A stretch of DNA of 64,000 bases from Neoroseomonas oryzicola (GCF_012163135.1 NZ_JAAVUP010000001.1:1116001-1180000), one strand, 5' to 3'. Positions 8,300 through 17,854 are shown, numbered from the stretch's first letter. Made by a program: numbers and translations. The notes: generated by a model from the sequence alone, not told the origin.

Positions 8300-9121
8300 A
8301 TGCCCCCCCTCACACGCCTCCTGCTCGCAGGTGTCGCGGCGTTGGCGCTCGTCGCCGGCGGCGGCGGCGCGTGGTGGTGGCTGTCGGGGCGCGGCCCGGC
8401 GGAAATGCTGCCCACCCCGCCCGAACCGCCGCGCCTGTCGGACGCGCCGGAATACGAACGCTGCCTCGACATGCTCGAAGACGATCCCGAAGGCGCGCGG
8501 CGCTTCGCCGATTCCTGGGGCATGGACGGCGGCGGCGAATCGGCGGCGCATTGCGCGGCGCTCGCGGCCCTGTCGCTGGGTGAGGCGGAACGCGCGGCCG
8601 AGGCGCTGGAACGCATCGCCGCGCGCAGCCAGGCCGGAATCGCCGCCCGTGCCGCCGTCTTCGGCCAGGCCGGCGAGGCCTGGACCGCCGCCGGCAAGCC
8701 GCAACGTGCCCATGCGGCGCTGACCCTCGCCCTCGCCCTGGTGCCGGCCGACGCCCAGTTGCTCACGGCGCGCGCGGTCGCCCTGCTGGCGCTCGATCGC
8801 CCGTCCGAGGCACTGGACGACCTCGACCACGCCGTCGCGGCCGATGGATCGAACGCCGAATCCTGGGTGCTGCGCGCCTCCGCCCTGCGGCGGCTGGACC
8901 GCGTGGGCCCGGCCGCGGAAAGCGTGGCGCAGGCCCTGCGGCTCGAGCCCGACAATGTCGAGGCGCTGCTGGAGCGCGGGGTCATCCGCCAGATCCAGGG
9001 CGATGCAAGCGGTGCGCGGTCGGATTGGGAACGGGTGATCGAACTCGCGCCCGACGGCCCGACGGCCGACCTCGCCGCGCAGAACATGGCGCTGATCGAG
9101 GCGGGCCCCGCCCAGCGCTGA
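8300..9121 (+). CDS. TPR-repeat protein with N-terminal membrane anchor
   Basis: A 273-residue protein with one N-terminal transmembrane segment (LLLAGVAALALVAGGGGAW), then an acidic linker with two cysteines, then about five tetratricopeptide repeats in residues 110-260 (for example AVALLALDRPSEALDDLDHA and ALRLEPDNVEALLERG). It is probably a periplasmic or inner-membrane scaffold. A CTAGAT -10-like element at 8287-8292 with CTGGCA 17 bases upstream lies so close to the ATG that the transcript may have almost no leader. A GTG at 8294 is an alternative start. Confidence 0.8.
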   Translation: MPPLTRLLLAGVAALALVAGGGGAWWWLSGRGPAEMLPTPPEPPRLSDAPEYERCLDMLEDDPEGARRFADSWGMDGGGESAAHCAALAALSLGEAERAAEALERIAARSQAGIAARAAVFGQAGEAWTAAGKPQRAHAALTLALALVPADAQLLTARAVALLALDRPSEALDDLDHAVAADGSNAESWVLRASALRRLDRVGPAAESVAQALRLEPDNVEALLERGVIRQIQGDASGARSDWERVIELAPDGPTADLAAQNMALIEAGPAQR

Positions 9122-9135
9122 TCCCCGCGGGGGGC

Positions 9136-9804
9136 TCAGAAATCGAGGTTGGCGTAGTGATCCGGCGGCTCGAGGCCGCTGACCCGGTCCGCCAGCAGCG
9201 GCCGGAAGGACGGGCGCGACTTCACCCTCGCATACCAGTCCTTCGCCCCCTCGCTCAGCGACCAGTCGATGTCGCCGATGTAGTCGAGGGCCGAGAGATG
9301 CGCCGCCGCCGCGAGGTCGGCAAGCGAGAGCATCGGCCCCGCCAGCCAGGGCCGCGTCTCGGCCAGCCAGCCGAGATAGGCGAGGTGCGGCTTGAGATTG
9401 GCGTAGCCCGCGCGGATCGAGGACGCATCCGGATTGCCGCGCCCCATGGCCCGCTTGAACTGCTTTTCGTAGAGCAGGTTCATGCCGACCTCGGCGTGGA
9501 ACTTGCCGTCGAACCAGGCGACCAGGCGCCGCACCTCGACGCGCTCGGCCAAGGTCCGGCCGAGCAGCGGCGTGTCCGGATAGGCCTCATCGAGGTATTC
9601 GCAGATCGCGTAGGAATCCGGGATGGTGAGGCCGTTGTCCTCCTGCAGCACGGGCACGGTGCAGGCGGGGTTCATGGCCAGGAAATCGTCGCGCCGTTCC
9701 CACACGCGCTCGATGCGCAGGTCGAAGGGAATGCGCTTCTCCGCCAGGGCGAGACGGACCTTGCGGGAGAAGGGCGAGAGGGGAAGGTGGAACAGCAGCC
9801 TCAC
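9136..9804 (-). CDS. Glutathione S-transferase family protein
   Basis: A 222-residue two-domain GST. The N-terminal thioredoxin-fold domain has LSPFSRKVRLALAEK with an SPFSRK active-site region, then cis-proline CTVPVLQ and DSYAICEYLDE, the glutathione gamma-glutamyl binding site. The C-terminal all-helical domain includes LSLADLAAAAHLSALDYIGD with the conserved N-capping Asp. It belongs to the bacterial group also found near formaldehyde genes, but no such genes are here. It converges with the TPR gene across a short CCCCGCGGGG palindrome at 9123-9132. Confidence 0.88.
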   Translation of the reverse strand: MRLLFHLPLSPFSRKVRLALAEKRIPFDLRIERVWERRDDFLAMNPACTVPVLQEDNGLTIPDSYAICEYLDEAYPDTPLLGRTLAERVEVRRLVAWFDGKFHAEVGMNLLYEKQFKRAMGRGNPDASSIRAGYANLKPHLAYLGWLAETRPWLAGPMLSLADLAAAAHLSALDYIGDIDWSLSEGAKDWYARVKSRPSFRPLLADRVSGLEPPDHYANLDF

Positions 9805-9852
9805 GATGCGGGGCTTATGCCATCCGGCCCCGCATCGCGCAAAGCCTCGCGG

Positions 9853-10359
9853 TCAGATTCGCCTGGCGCAGGCGAGGAAGGCCTCGGTCACCGCGCGCGT
9901 CCCGCGCAGGTCGGCCGACCAGGGCGTGACGTTCTCGCCGGGGAACAGCACCTGCATCCGCAACCCGAGGGCGAAGGCCTCGACGAAGTTCATGAAGTTC
10001 TGGAAGGCACCCTGGTAGGAGGCCTCGATCATGTCGGCGCGGCTGGTGCCGTGGTAGTTGAGCTCCGCGCGGCGGCTGTCGATCGCGATGACGATGCGCC
10101 CCGTCGCGGCCTGGCGAACGTTCCAGCTGCGGTCGCCCACCTGGACGAAGCCGTGCAGGTTGCCCTGCATCCGCTCCACCTTGATCCAGAAGAAGCGGCC
10201 GAGGCGGTTGGCATCCGTCCCCATGCCGCAGAGCGGCCCGTTCTCGGTCTGCGCGACATAGGCGCGCCAGCCATTGACCGCCGCGATGTCGCGGACCTGC
10301 GCCGAGGCCGGCGCCGAAAGGGCGAGGACGGCCGCAAGGGCCAGGGCCAGGAAACGCAT
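9853..10359 (-). CDS. Secreted hypothetical protein
   Basis: A 168-residue protein with a clear Sec signal peptide (MRFLALALAAVLALSAPASA, cleavage after ASA). The mature part (about 148 residues) is mixed alpha/beta with no family I recognise. The start at 10359 is supported by AAGGAG 7 bases upstream; an upstream in-frame ATG at 10422 would hide the signal peptide. It is probably monocistronic and lies just beyond the 3' end of gltB. Function unknown. Confidence 0.7.
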   Translation of the reverse strand: MRFLALALAAVLALSAPASAQVRDIAAVNGWRAYVAQTENGPLCGMGTDANRLGRFFWIKVERMQGNLHGFVQVGDRSWNVRQAATGRIVIAIDSRRAELNYHGTSRADMIEASYQGAFQNFMNFVEAFALGLRMQVLFPGENVTPWSADLRGTRAVTEAFLACARRI

Positions 10360-10442
10360 GCGCTGCTCCTTTCGTCCGTCCGGGAGGCCGGCGTCACGGA
10401 CGGAACATGACAGGCAGGACATGCGGACGGAAGGTGGGCGGC

Positions 10443-10474
10443 CGCCGCCCGGTGAAGCGATTCACCGGGCGGCG
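10443..10474 (-). terminator. Strong hairpin after gltB
   Basis: A 14-bp perfect stem (10443-10456 with 10461-10474) with a GCGA tetraloop begins 10 bases beyond the gltB stop. It has no T tract on the minus strand, so it is either a terminator of the U-poor type or an mRNA 3'-end protecting structure. Confidence 0.55.
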
Positions 10475-10483
10475 TGCGCAGGA

Positions 10484-13400
10484 TCACTCGGCGGCGACGG
10501 CGTCCGCATCGCGCATCGGCACCGGCAGGTACTTCACGTATTCCTTCGGCACGACATGCCAGAAGCGGCCACGCTCGGTCGCCCATTCGTTCAGCAGGCG
10601 GGCGGCGAAGCGGCTGCCGGTCTCCGCGACATGCCGGGCGATCAGGTCGCACAGCACACCTTCCCAATGCGGGTGGGAGACGCGGTTCCAGACCAACGTG
10701 TCCGGATTGACGCGCAGTTCGAAATTGTCGTCGGCGTCGTAGACGAAGGCGTGGCCGCCGGTGAAGCCGGCGCCGAAATTGTCGCCCACGGCGCCGAGGA
10801 TCACGACCGTGCCGCCGGTCATGTACTCGCAGCCATTGGCGCCGCAGCCCTCGACCACCGCGGTGGCGCCGGAATTGCGCACCGCGAAGCGCTCGCCCGC
10901 CTGGCCGGCGGCAAACAGCTCACCGGCCGTCGCGCCATAGAGGCAGGTGTTGCCGATGATCGTGTTCTCGTTCCACACCAGCGGCGAGGACGGCGCCGGG
11001 CGCACCACGATGGTCGCGCCAGACAGGCCCTTGCCGACATAGTCGTTGGCGTCGCCGAAGACTTCCAGCTTGAGGCCCCGCACGCCGAAGGCGCCGAGCG
11101 ACTGGCCGGCGGACCCGCGCAGCCGGACGCTGAGATGGCCGGGCTGCAGGCCGCTCATCCCGAACTGGCGCGTGATGCGGGACGACACCTTGGTGCCGAT
11201 CGCACGATGCGTGTTCCGGATGTTGTACTGCAGTTGCATCTTCTCGCCGTGGCGGAACAGAGCGTCGGCGTCGCGGATCATCTCCGCGTCCAGCGTCTCC
11301 GGCACCTCGTTGCGGCCTTCGAGGGTGCAATAGGCGGCATGCGGGCCGGCATCGGCCTGCACCAGCAGCGGGTTGAGGTCGAGGTCGTCGAGGTCCTCCG
11401 ACCCGCGGCTGACCTGCTGCAGCAGATCGGTCCGCCCGATGATGTCCGTGAGCTTCCGGAAGCCGAGCGAGGCGAGGATCTCGCGCACCTCCTCCGCCAC
11501 GAAGGAGAAGAGGTTGATCACCTTCTCCGGCGTGCCGGTGAACTTCTGGCGCAGGGCTTCGTCCTGCACGCAGACGCCGACGGGGCAGGTGTTGGAGTGG
11601 CACTGGCGGACCATGATGCAGCCCATGGCCACGAGCGAGGCGGTGCCGATGCCGAATTCCTCGGCCCCCAGCATCGCCGCGATCACCACGTCGCGCCCGG
11701 TCTTGATGCCGCCATCGGTGCGCAGCTTCACGCGGTGGCGCAGCCGGTTCAGCAGCAGCACCTGGTGGGTCTCGGAAAGGCCCATCTCCCACGGCAGCCC
11801 GGCATACTTGATGGAGGATTGCGGCGAGGCGCCGGTGCCGCCCGAATGGCCGGACACCAGGATCGCATCCGCCTTCGCCTTGGCGACGCCGGCGGCGATG
11901 GTGCCGATGCCCGAACGGCTCACGAGCTTCACGCAGACCGATGCATCCGGGTTGATCTGCTTGAGGTCGTAGATGAGCTGCGCCAGGTCCTCGATCGAGT
12001 AGATGTCGTGGTGCGGCGGGGGCGAGATCAGCGTCACGCCCGGCGTCGAATGCCGCAGCTTCGCGATCAGCCCGGTCACCTTGAAGCCGGGCAGCTGCCC
12101 GCCCTCGCCGGGCTTGGCACCCTGGGCGACCTTGATCTCGATCTCGCGGCAGTTGTTGAGGTATTCCGCGGTCACGCCGAAGCGACCCGACGCGATCTGC
12201 TTGATGGCGGAATTGGCGTTGTCGCCGTTCGACCGCGGCTTGGCGCGCGACGGATCCTCGCCGCCCTCGCCGCTGTCCGACTTCGCGCCGATGCGGTTCA
12301 TCGCGATCGACAGCGTCTCATGCGCTTCCGGGCTCAGCGCGCCGAGCGAGATGCCGGGCGCGACGAGGCGCTTGCGGATCTCGGTGATGCTCTCGACTTC
12401 CTCGAGCGTGACCGGCGTGCGGCCTTCCATCCGGAAGTCGAGCAGGTCGCGCAGCGCGACGGGCGGCAGCTTCCGCACCGCGTCGGAATAACGCTTGAAG
12501 GTCTGGTAGCTGTCGGTCTCGACCGCCTTCTGCAGCGTGTGGATCAGGCTGCCGTCGAAGGCGTGCACCTCGCCGCGCCGGCGCAGCTTGTACAGGCCGC
12601 CGACCGGCAGGGTGATCGCACCTTCCTGCCAGGCCTTCTCGTGCAGCGCGAGGAGGCGCCGCGCGATGCCCGACAGGCCGATGCCGGAGATGCGCGACGG
12701 CGTGCCGGGGAAGAATTCCGCCACCAGCGCGCGCGACAGGCCGATCGCCTCGAAGTTCATGCCGCCGCGGTAGGAGGACAGCACGCCGATGCCCATCTTG
12801 GACATCACCTTCAGCAGGCCCTTGTCCACCGCCTTCTTGTACTTCGCGACGGCGTCCCCCAGGCCGACATTGCCGAACAGGCCGCGGCGGTGGCGGTCGG
12901 CGATGCTCTCCTGCGCGAGATAGGCGTTGACCGTCGTCGCCCCCGCGCCGATCAGCACGGCGAAGTAGTGCACGTCCATGCACTCGGCGGCGCGCACATT
13001 GAGCGAGGTGAAGGTGCGCAGCCCGTGCTTGACCAGGTGCGTCTGGACCGCGCCGACCGCGAGGATCATCGGGATGGCGGCGCGCTCCTGGCCCTGCGCC
13101 TCATCGGTCAGGATCACGTGGGCGCAGCCCGAGCGCACGCCCTCCTCCGCCTCGCGGCGGATGCGCTCGATGGCGCGGCGCAGGCCGGTCTCATCCTCCT
13201 CGACCGGCCAGGTGCAGTCCACCGTGCAGACGGTCGCACCCATATAGGCGCGCATCGCCTCGAACTGCGCGTTGGACAGGACCGGGCTGTCCAGCATCAG
13301 CATGTCGCACTGGGTTGGGTCCTCGTCGAGGATGTTCCCGAGATTCCCGAGGCGCGTCTTCAGCGTCATCACCCGCGTCTCGCGCAGCGAGTCGATGGGC

Positions 13401-15022
13401 GGGTTGGTCACCTGGCTGAAGGTCTGGCGGAAATAGTGGTGCAGGCCGCGATACTGCGTGGACAGCACCGCGATCGGCGTGTCGTCGCCCATCGAGCCGA
13501 CCGCCTCGTTCGCATCCTCGGCCATGGGATGGAGGATCTGCTCGAGCTCCTCGAGCGTGTAGCCCATCGCGAGCTGGCGGCGGCGCAGTTCCTCGACCGC
13601 GAAATGGGCGCGCTCGTCGCCCTCGGCCTTCACGATCTCGTCGATGCGCGTGGTGCGCGCGGTCCACTTGCCGAACGGCTTGCGGCCGGCGAGCAGGTCC
13701 TTCAGCGCACGGTCCTCGTAGAAGACGCCTTCCTCGAGGTCGACGCCGATGCACTGGCCCGGGCCGACGCGACCCTTCTGGACCACGCGATCCTCGGCCA
13801 CCTTCACCATGCCGGTCTCGGAGCCGACGATCAGCAGCCCGCCATCGGTGATGGTGAAGCGCATCGGACGCAGGCCGTTGCGATCCAGGCCCGCGACCAC
13901 CCAGCGGCCGTCGGTCGCAGCGATCGCCGCCGGGCCGTCCCAGGGTTCCATCACCGCGTTGCAGTACATGAACAGCTCGCGGTGGTTCTCCGGCATGGTC
14001 GCGTTGTTGCCGGTGCTCTCGGGGATGAGCATGGCCTTGGCCATGGGCGCATCGCGCCCGCCACGGACCAGCAGCTCGAAGACGTTGTCGAGCGTCGCGG
14101 TGTCGGAGCCGCCCGCCTGCACGATCGGCTTCAAATCGTCCATGAAGGGATCGAGCAGCGGATGGGAGAGCCGCGTCTCGTGGCTCTTCATCCAGTTGGC
14201 GTTGCCGTGCAGCGTGTTGATCTCGCCGTTGTGGGCGAGCATCCGGAACGGCTGCGCCAGGCGCCAGGTCGGGAAGGTGTTGGTGCTGTAGCGCTGGTGG
14301 TAGATCGCGAAGCGCGACACGAAGCGCGCATCGAGCAGGTCCGGGTAGAACTCCGTCAGGCTCTCCGCGAGGAACATGCCCTTGTAGATGACCGAGCGCG
14401 CCGACAGCGAGCACAGGTATAGCTCGGGTATCTGCGCGGCGATCGCCTGCTTCTCGATGCGCCGGCGGATCACGTACATGTCGCGCTCGGCGGTCGCGAT
14501 CTCGCGCTGCTCGGGATCCCAGATCAGGATCTGCTCGATCTCGGGCCGGGTCGCGTTCGCCTTCTCGCCGATGCAGGTGACGTTGATCGGCACCTGGCGC
14601 CAGCCATAGATGTTGTAGCCGGCGTTGAGGATCTCGGTCTCGATGATCTGGCGGCAGCGTTCCTGCGCGCCGAGGTCGGTCTTGGGCAGGAAGACCATGC
14701 CGACGGCGATGCGGCCCGGGCGCAGCTTGTCGCCGCCGCGTTCGACCACCTCGGCAAAGAGGTCCTGCGGGATCTCGACATGGATGCCGGCGCCGTCGCC
14801 GGTCTTGCCATCCGCATCCACGGCGCCGCGGTGCCAGACCGCCTTCAGCGCGTCGATGCCGGCCTGCACCACCTCGCGGCTCGGCTTGCCGTTCAGGGCG
14901 GCGACGAGGCCGACCCCGCAGGCATCATGCTCGGTCAGGTCGATATGCGCCGCGGAGGCCAGCAGGTCGCGGCCGCGCGCGTAGGATTCGACATAGGCGG
15001 AACCGGTCTCGTGCTGCGTCAT
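10484..15022 (-). CDS. gltB: Glutamate synthase [NADPH] large subunit
   Basis: A 1512-residue GOGAT alpha chain that transfers the glutamine amide nitrogen to 2-oxoglutarate. After a 34-residue propeptide the N-terminal nucleophile is Cys35 (ACGVGLVAAL), marking the class II amidotransferase domain. The central domain, the FMN-binding synthase domain (GASPQSSIKYAGLPWE) and the 3Fe-4S motif (CHSNTCPVGVC) follow, with the C-terminal GXGXG beta-helix domain (GANGCEYMTGGTVVILG). The length is normal. The ATG at 15022 lies 5 bases after the gltD stop, so gltD and gltB form one operon in the order gltD-gltB. Longer upstream frames overlap gltD and are not coding. Confidence 0.97.
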   Translation of the reverse strand: MTQHETGSAYVESYARGRDLLASAAHIDLTEHDACGVGLVAALNGKPSREVVQAGIDALKAVWHRGAVDADGKTGDGAGIHVEIPQDLFAEVVERGGDKLRPGRIAVGMVFLPKTDLGAQERCRQIIETEILNAGYNIYGWRQVPINVTCIGEKANATRPEIEQILIWDPEQREIATAERDMYVIRRRIEKQAIAAQIPELYLCSLSARSVIYKGMFLAESLTEFYPDLLDARFVSRFAIYHQRYSTNTFPTWRLAQPFRMLAHNGEINTLHGNANWMKSHETRLSHPLLDPFMDDLKPIVQAGGSDTATLDNVFELLVRGGRDAPMAKAMLIPESTGNNATMPENHRELFMYCNAVMEPWDGPAAIAATDGRWVVAGLDRNGLRPMRFTITDGGLLIVGSETGMVKVAEDRVVQKGRVGPGQCIGVDLEEGVFYEDRALKDLLAGRKPFGKWTARTTRIDEIVKAEGDERAHFAVEELRRRQLAMGYTLEELEQILHPMAEDANEAVGSMGDDTPIAVLSTQYRGLHHYFRQTFSQVTNPPIDSLRETRVMTLKTRLGNLGNILDEDPTQCDMLMLDSPVLSNAQFEAMRAYMGATVCTVDCTWPVEEDETGLRRAIERIRREAEEGVRSGCAHVILTDEAQGQERAAIPMILAVGAVQTHLVKHGLRTFTSLNVRAAECMDVHYFAVLIGAGATTVNAYLAQESIADRHRRGLFGNVGLGDAVAKYKKAVDKGLLKVMSKMGIGVLSSYRGGMNFEAIGLSRALVAEFFPGTPSRISGIGLSGIARRLLALHEKAWQEGAITLPVGGLYKLRRRGEVHAFDGSLIHTLQKAVETDSYQTFKRYSDAVRKLPPVALRDLLDFRMEGRTPVTLEEVESITEIRKRLVAPGISLGALSPEAHETLSIAMNRIGAKSDSGEGGEDPSRAKPRSNGDNANSAIKQIASGRFGVTAEYLNNCREIEIKVAQGAKPGEGGQLPGFKVTGLIAKLRHSTPGVTLISPPPHHDIYSIEDLAQLIYDLKQINPDASVCVKLVSRSGIGTIAAGVAKAKADAILVSGHSGGTGASPQSSIKYAGLPWEMGLSETHQVLLLNRLRHRVKLRTDGGIKTGRDVVIAAMLGAEEFGIGTASLVAMGCIMVRQCHSNTCPVGVCVQDEALRQKFTGTPEKVINLFSFVAEEVREILASLGFRKLTDIIGRTDLLQQVSRGSEDLDDLDLNPLLVQADAGPHAAYCTLEGRNEVPETLDAEMIRDADALFRHGEKMQLQYNIRNTHRAIGTKVSSRITRQFGMSGLQPGHLSVRLRGSAGQSLGAFGVRGLKLEVFGDANDYVGKGLSGATIVVRPAPSSPLVWNENTIIGNTCLYGATAGELFAAGQAGERFAVRNSGATAVVEGCGANGCEYMTGGTVVILGAVGDNFGAGFTGGHAFVYDADDNFELRVNPDTLVWNRVSHPHWEGVLCDLIARHVAETGSRFAARLLNEWATERGRFWHVVPKEYVKYLPVPMRDADAVAAE

Positions 15023-15027
15023 GGCGG

Positions 15028-16467
15028 TCACTCCGCGGCCATGGCCGGGGCCGCGCCCCGTGCCTGGATGAACTGGTGGATCTGCTCGGCGACGTCGCGC
15101 CCGTCCCGGATGCCCCAGACGACGAGCGAGGCGCCGCGCACGATGTCGCCGGCGGCAAACACGCCGGGCAGCGCGGTCATCATGGTGCGGTGGTCGATCT
15201 TCAGCGTGCCCCAGCGCGTCACCGTGAGCTCGGGCTCGCCGAAGGCGGCGGGCAGGTCCTCGGGGTCGAAGCCGAGCGCCTTGATGACCAGGTCGGCACG
15301 CAGGTTGAAATGCGCCCCGGCGATCGGTTCGACCTGCTGGCGGCCGGTCGCGTCCGGCAGGCCGAGATGCATCCGCTGCGCGCGCACGCCGTCCACCTTG
15401 CCCTCGCCGAAGAAGGCCTCCGGCGCCGCGAGCCATTCGAAGCGCACGCCTTCTTCCTCGGCGTTCTTCACCTCGCGCATCGAGCCCGGCATGTTCGCCT
15501 TGTCGCGGCGATAGAGACAGGTCACCGAAGCGGCACCCTGGCGGACCGCGGTGCGCACGCAGTCCATTGCGGTGTCGCCGCCGCCGACCACGACCACATG
15601 CTTGCCCTCGGCGTTCAGCGCGCCGCTCTCGAAATCGGGCACGTCGTCGCCGAGGCCCTTGCGGTTCGACGCGATCAGGTAGTCGAGCGCGGCGACGACG
15701 CCGGGCAGGCCCGCGCCGGGGTTGTCGATGTCGCGCGCCTTGTAGACGCCGGTCGCGACGAGGATCGCGTCATGGCGCTGGCGCAGTTCGCCCAGCGTGA
15801 CGTCCTTGCCGACCGCGGTGTTCATGCGGAACTGGATGCCGCCCATCACGTACTGCTTCCAGCGGCGGACGACGATGTCCTTCTCCAGCTTGAAGTTCGG
15901 GATGCCGTAGATCATCAGCCCGCCGGCGCGGTCGTGGCGGTCGTAGATCGTCACCTGGTAGCCGAGCGTCCGCAGGCGCTCCGCCGCGGCCATGCCGGCC
16001 GGGCCCGCGCCGATGATGCCGACGGATTGCTGGCGCTCGCGCACCGGCATCGGCGGCTTGACCCAGCCCTTCTCCCAGGCGGTGTCGGTGATGAACTTCT
16101 CGACGGCGCCGATGGTGACGCTGTCGAAGCCCTTCTCGATGACGCAGTTGCCCTCGCACAGGCGGTCCTGCGGGCAGACGCGGCCGCAGATCTCGGGGAA
16201 GGTGTTGGTGCCGGCGGCGACCTCGTAGGCCTCCTCAAGCCGGCCTTCCGCCGTCAGCTTCAGCCAGTCGGGGATGTTGTTGTTGAGCGGGCAGTGCACC
16301 TGGCAGAAGGGCACGCCGCATTGCGAGCAACGCGAGGCCTGCTGGGACGCGGCATCGGCGGCGAAGGCCTGATAGACCTCGCCCCAGTCGGCGCGGCGTT
16401 CGGACGCGTCGCGCTTGTCCGGCTGCCGCTGCTGCAGGCGGACGAACTGGAGCATCTTCTCGGCCAT
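15028..16467 (-). CDS. gltD: Glutamate synthase [NADPH] small subunit
   Basis: A 479-residue GOGAT beta chain that passes electrons from NADPH through FAD and two 4Fe-4S clusters to GltB. The N-terminal cysteine-rich region (CSQCGVPFCQVHCPL, then CGRVCPQDRLCEGNC) binds the clusters. IIGAGPAGMAAAERL is the FAD Rossmann motif and VVGGGDTAMDCVRTA the NADPH motif. The length is typical. It is the first gene of gltDB; 218 bases with several dyad sequences separate it from the epimerase gene upstream, where its promoter must lie. Confidence 0.96.
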   Translation of the reverse strand: MAEKMLQFVRLQQRQPDKRDASERRADWGEVYQAFAADAASQQASRCSQCGVPFCQVHCPLNNNIPDWLKLTAEGRLEEAYEVAAGTNTFPEICGRVCPQDRLCEGNCVIEKGFDSVTIGAVEKFITDTAWEKGWVKPPMPVRERQQSVGIIGAGPAGMAAAERLRTLGYQVTIYDRHDRAGGLMIYGIPNFKLEKDIVVRRWKQYVMGGIQFRMNTAVGKDVTLGELRQRHDAILVATGVYKARDIDNPGAGLPGVVAALDYLIASNRKGLGDDVPDFESGALNAEGKHVVVVGGGDTAMDCVRTAVRQGAASVTCLYRRDKANMPGSMREVKNAEEEGVRFEWLAAPEAFFGEGKVDGVRAQRMHLGLPDATGRQQVEPIAGAHFNLRADLVIKALGFDPEDLPAAFGEPELTVTRWGTLKIDHRTMMTALPGVFAAGDIVRGASLVVWGIRDGRDVAEQIHQFIQARGAAPAMAAE

Positions 16468-16650
16468 GCGAAACCCCCGCGGGACTGTGTCGACCCCGGC
16501 GGGGCGCAGGCATGAAGGATGCTGCGCTGCATCAGGGGCGGAGGGTCAGATAAGGCAACAAATCCGGCAGCGCGAGTCCTTTCTGCACCGATAGGTCAGT
16601 TTTTTTGCCCTATTATGGTCTCCACACCCGCCGGACCGATGTTCCGTGAG

Positions 16651-16683
16651 AGAACTGCCCAGTTCTTATGTCCGATTCGGACA
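16651..16683. promoter_or_regulatory. Two adjacent inverted repeats upstream of gltD
   Basis: AGAACTG-CC-CAGTTCT (16651-16666) and the 15-base dyad TGTCCGA-T-TCGGACA (16669-16683) lie side by side about 185-215 bases upstream of the gltD start. An AT-rich stretch with a CATAAT-like -10 on the minus strand follows (around 16610-16617). The layout, dyads upstream of a possible promoter, suggests activator or repressor sites for gltDB, for example for nitrogen control. No known consensus is clearly matched. Confidence 0.4.
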
Positions 16684-16685
16684 TT

Positions 16686-17636
16686 TCAGCCCGCAAGTCG
16701 TTGCTGTCGCTGACCCCCCGGTCGGTAGCGCGCCAGGTAGGCCGGCGCGATCGCCTCCGCCGCCTTCGCCTCGATGCCGAGATCTGCCAGGCCCAGGGCT
16801 CCCTCGCCCACCAGATTGTCCCGCCCGAGCAGGATCAACTGGTCACGGGTCAGGGGCGGCGTCGGCAGCATCTCCCCCAGCCGCGCCTGCAGCGCGACGA
16901 AACCCTGCGGCAGGTCGACCATGAAGCGGCTGCGATGCGCGTGCTCGCACACGAAACGCAGCACGTCCCGCATGCTCATCGCCCGCGGGCCGCCCAGTTC
17001 GTAGGTCCTGCCCATCGCGTCGGCGCGCGTCGCTGCGGCGAAGACGGCATCGGCGACGTCGCCGACATAGACCGGCTGGAAGCGCGTCTCGCCGGCGACC
17101 ACCGGCATCACCGGCAGCAGTGCCGCAAGTGCCGCGAAGCGATTGAAGAACTGGTCCTCGGGCCCGAACACCACCGAGGGGCGCAGGATCGTGGCCGCCG
17201 GGAAGGCCGCGCGCACCGCCGCCTCCCCTGCCGCCTTGCTGCGGGCATAGAGGCTCTCGCTGTCGGCATCCGCGCCGATCGCCGAGACATGCACCAGCCG
17301 CGACACCCCGGCCGCCGCGGCGAGGCGCGCGACGCGCCCTGCGCCCTCGGCCTGGATGCGCGCGAAGTCGCCGGGCTTCTTCTCGAACAGGATGCCGACC
17401 AGGTTCACCACCACCTCGGCGCCGGCGACGGCGCGCGCGGCCGAGGCCTCGTCCGTCACCGAGGCCGAGACGGGCACCACCTGCCCGACATCGCCGAGCG
17501 TGCGCAGCCGCGCCGCCTTCTCGGTATCGCGCCCGGCGACGCGCACGATGAAGCCGGCGCGCGCGAATCGCTGCACGACGTGACGCCCGATGAATCCCGC
17601 ACCACCGAAGACCGTCGCGACACGACGTCCCGCCAT
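16686..17636 (-). CDS. Complex I NDUFA9-family NAD-dependent epimerase/dehydratase
   Basis: A 316-residue atypical SDR protein of the NDUFA9-like group. It has the Rossmann motif TVFGGAGFIGRHVVQRFARAG, then VSAIGADADSESLYARSKAAGE with the YxxxK pair, then ILRPSVVFGPEDQFFNRFA, which is typical of this family. In mitochondria the relative is an accessory subunit of complex I; bacterial members are usually annotated only by homology. The start at 17636 follows a GGGGG ribosome site; an upstream frame running into the tRNA gene is not coding. The order epimerase, tRNA-Leu, rnd looks conserved in alphaproteobacteria. Confidence 0.88.
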   Translation of the reverse strand: MAGRRVATVFGGAGFIGRHVVQRFARAGFIVRVAGRDTEKAARLRTLGDVGQVVPVSASVTDEASAARAVAGAEVVVNLVGILFEKKPGDFARIQAEGAGRVARLAAAAGVSRLVHVSAIGADADSESLYARSKAAGEAAVRAAFPAATILRPSVVFGPEDQFFNRFAALAALLPVMPVVAGETRFQPVYVGDVADAVFAAATRADAMGRTYELGGPRAMSMRDVLRFVCEHAHRSRFMVDLPQGFVALQARLGEMLPTPPLTRDQLILLGRDNLVGEGALGLADLGIEAKAAEAIAPAYLARYRPGGQRQQRLAG

Positions 17637-17767
17637 CGTCAGCACCCCCGATTTCCTTGTTCCGACGATATGGCACGCATCGCGCTGCATGAAAGTGCGG
17701 GCATGGCTTGACGACCTCTCCGCCCCCGCGTAAATCGCCGCCCTCGCCGCAAGGCGCCGGCCCCCTT

Positions 17768-17854
17768 GCCCAGGTGGCGGAATTGGTAGACGCGCAGGTT
17801 TCAGGTACCTGTGGCCGCAAGGCTGTGAAGGTTCGAGTCCTTTCCTGGGCACCA
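17768..17854 (+). tRNA. tRNA-Leu (anticodon CAG)
   Basis: An 87-base class II tRNA with an encoded CCA end. The acceptor stem GCCCAGG pairs with CCTGGGC. The D arm contains AATTGGTAGA. The anticodon stem CAGGT/ACCTG encloses the loop TTCAGGT, which gives anticodon CAG reading CUG. A long variable arm (GGCCGCAAGGCTG region) is as expected for leucine. The T arm has GGTTCGAGTCC. CUG is the dominant leucine codon in this genome, so this should be a major tRNA. Confidence 0.97.

Noticed and set aside
10274-14422. A 1382-codon open frame on the plus strand opposite gltB
   Set aside because: It is antisense to a certain gene. Long antisense frames arise from strong GC bias at third positions; the translation is rich in Arg, His and Asp with no domain.
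16549-16562. GGTCAGATAAGGCA also present at 36302-36315
   Set aside because: A 14-base match is expected several times by chance in 64 kb, and the second copy is partly coding.
16641-16655. GTTC-N7-GAAC, similar to a LexA box
   Set aside because: The alphaproteobacterial LexA site is a direct repeat (GTTC-N7-GTTC), and the downstream gene is not an SOS gene.
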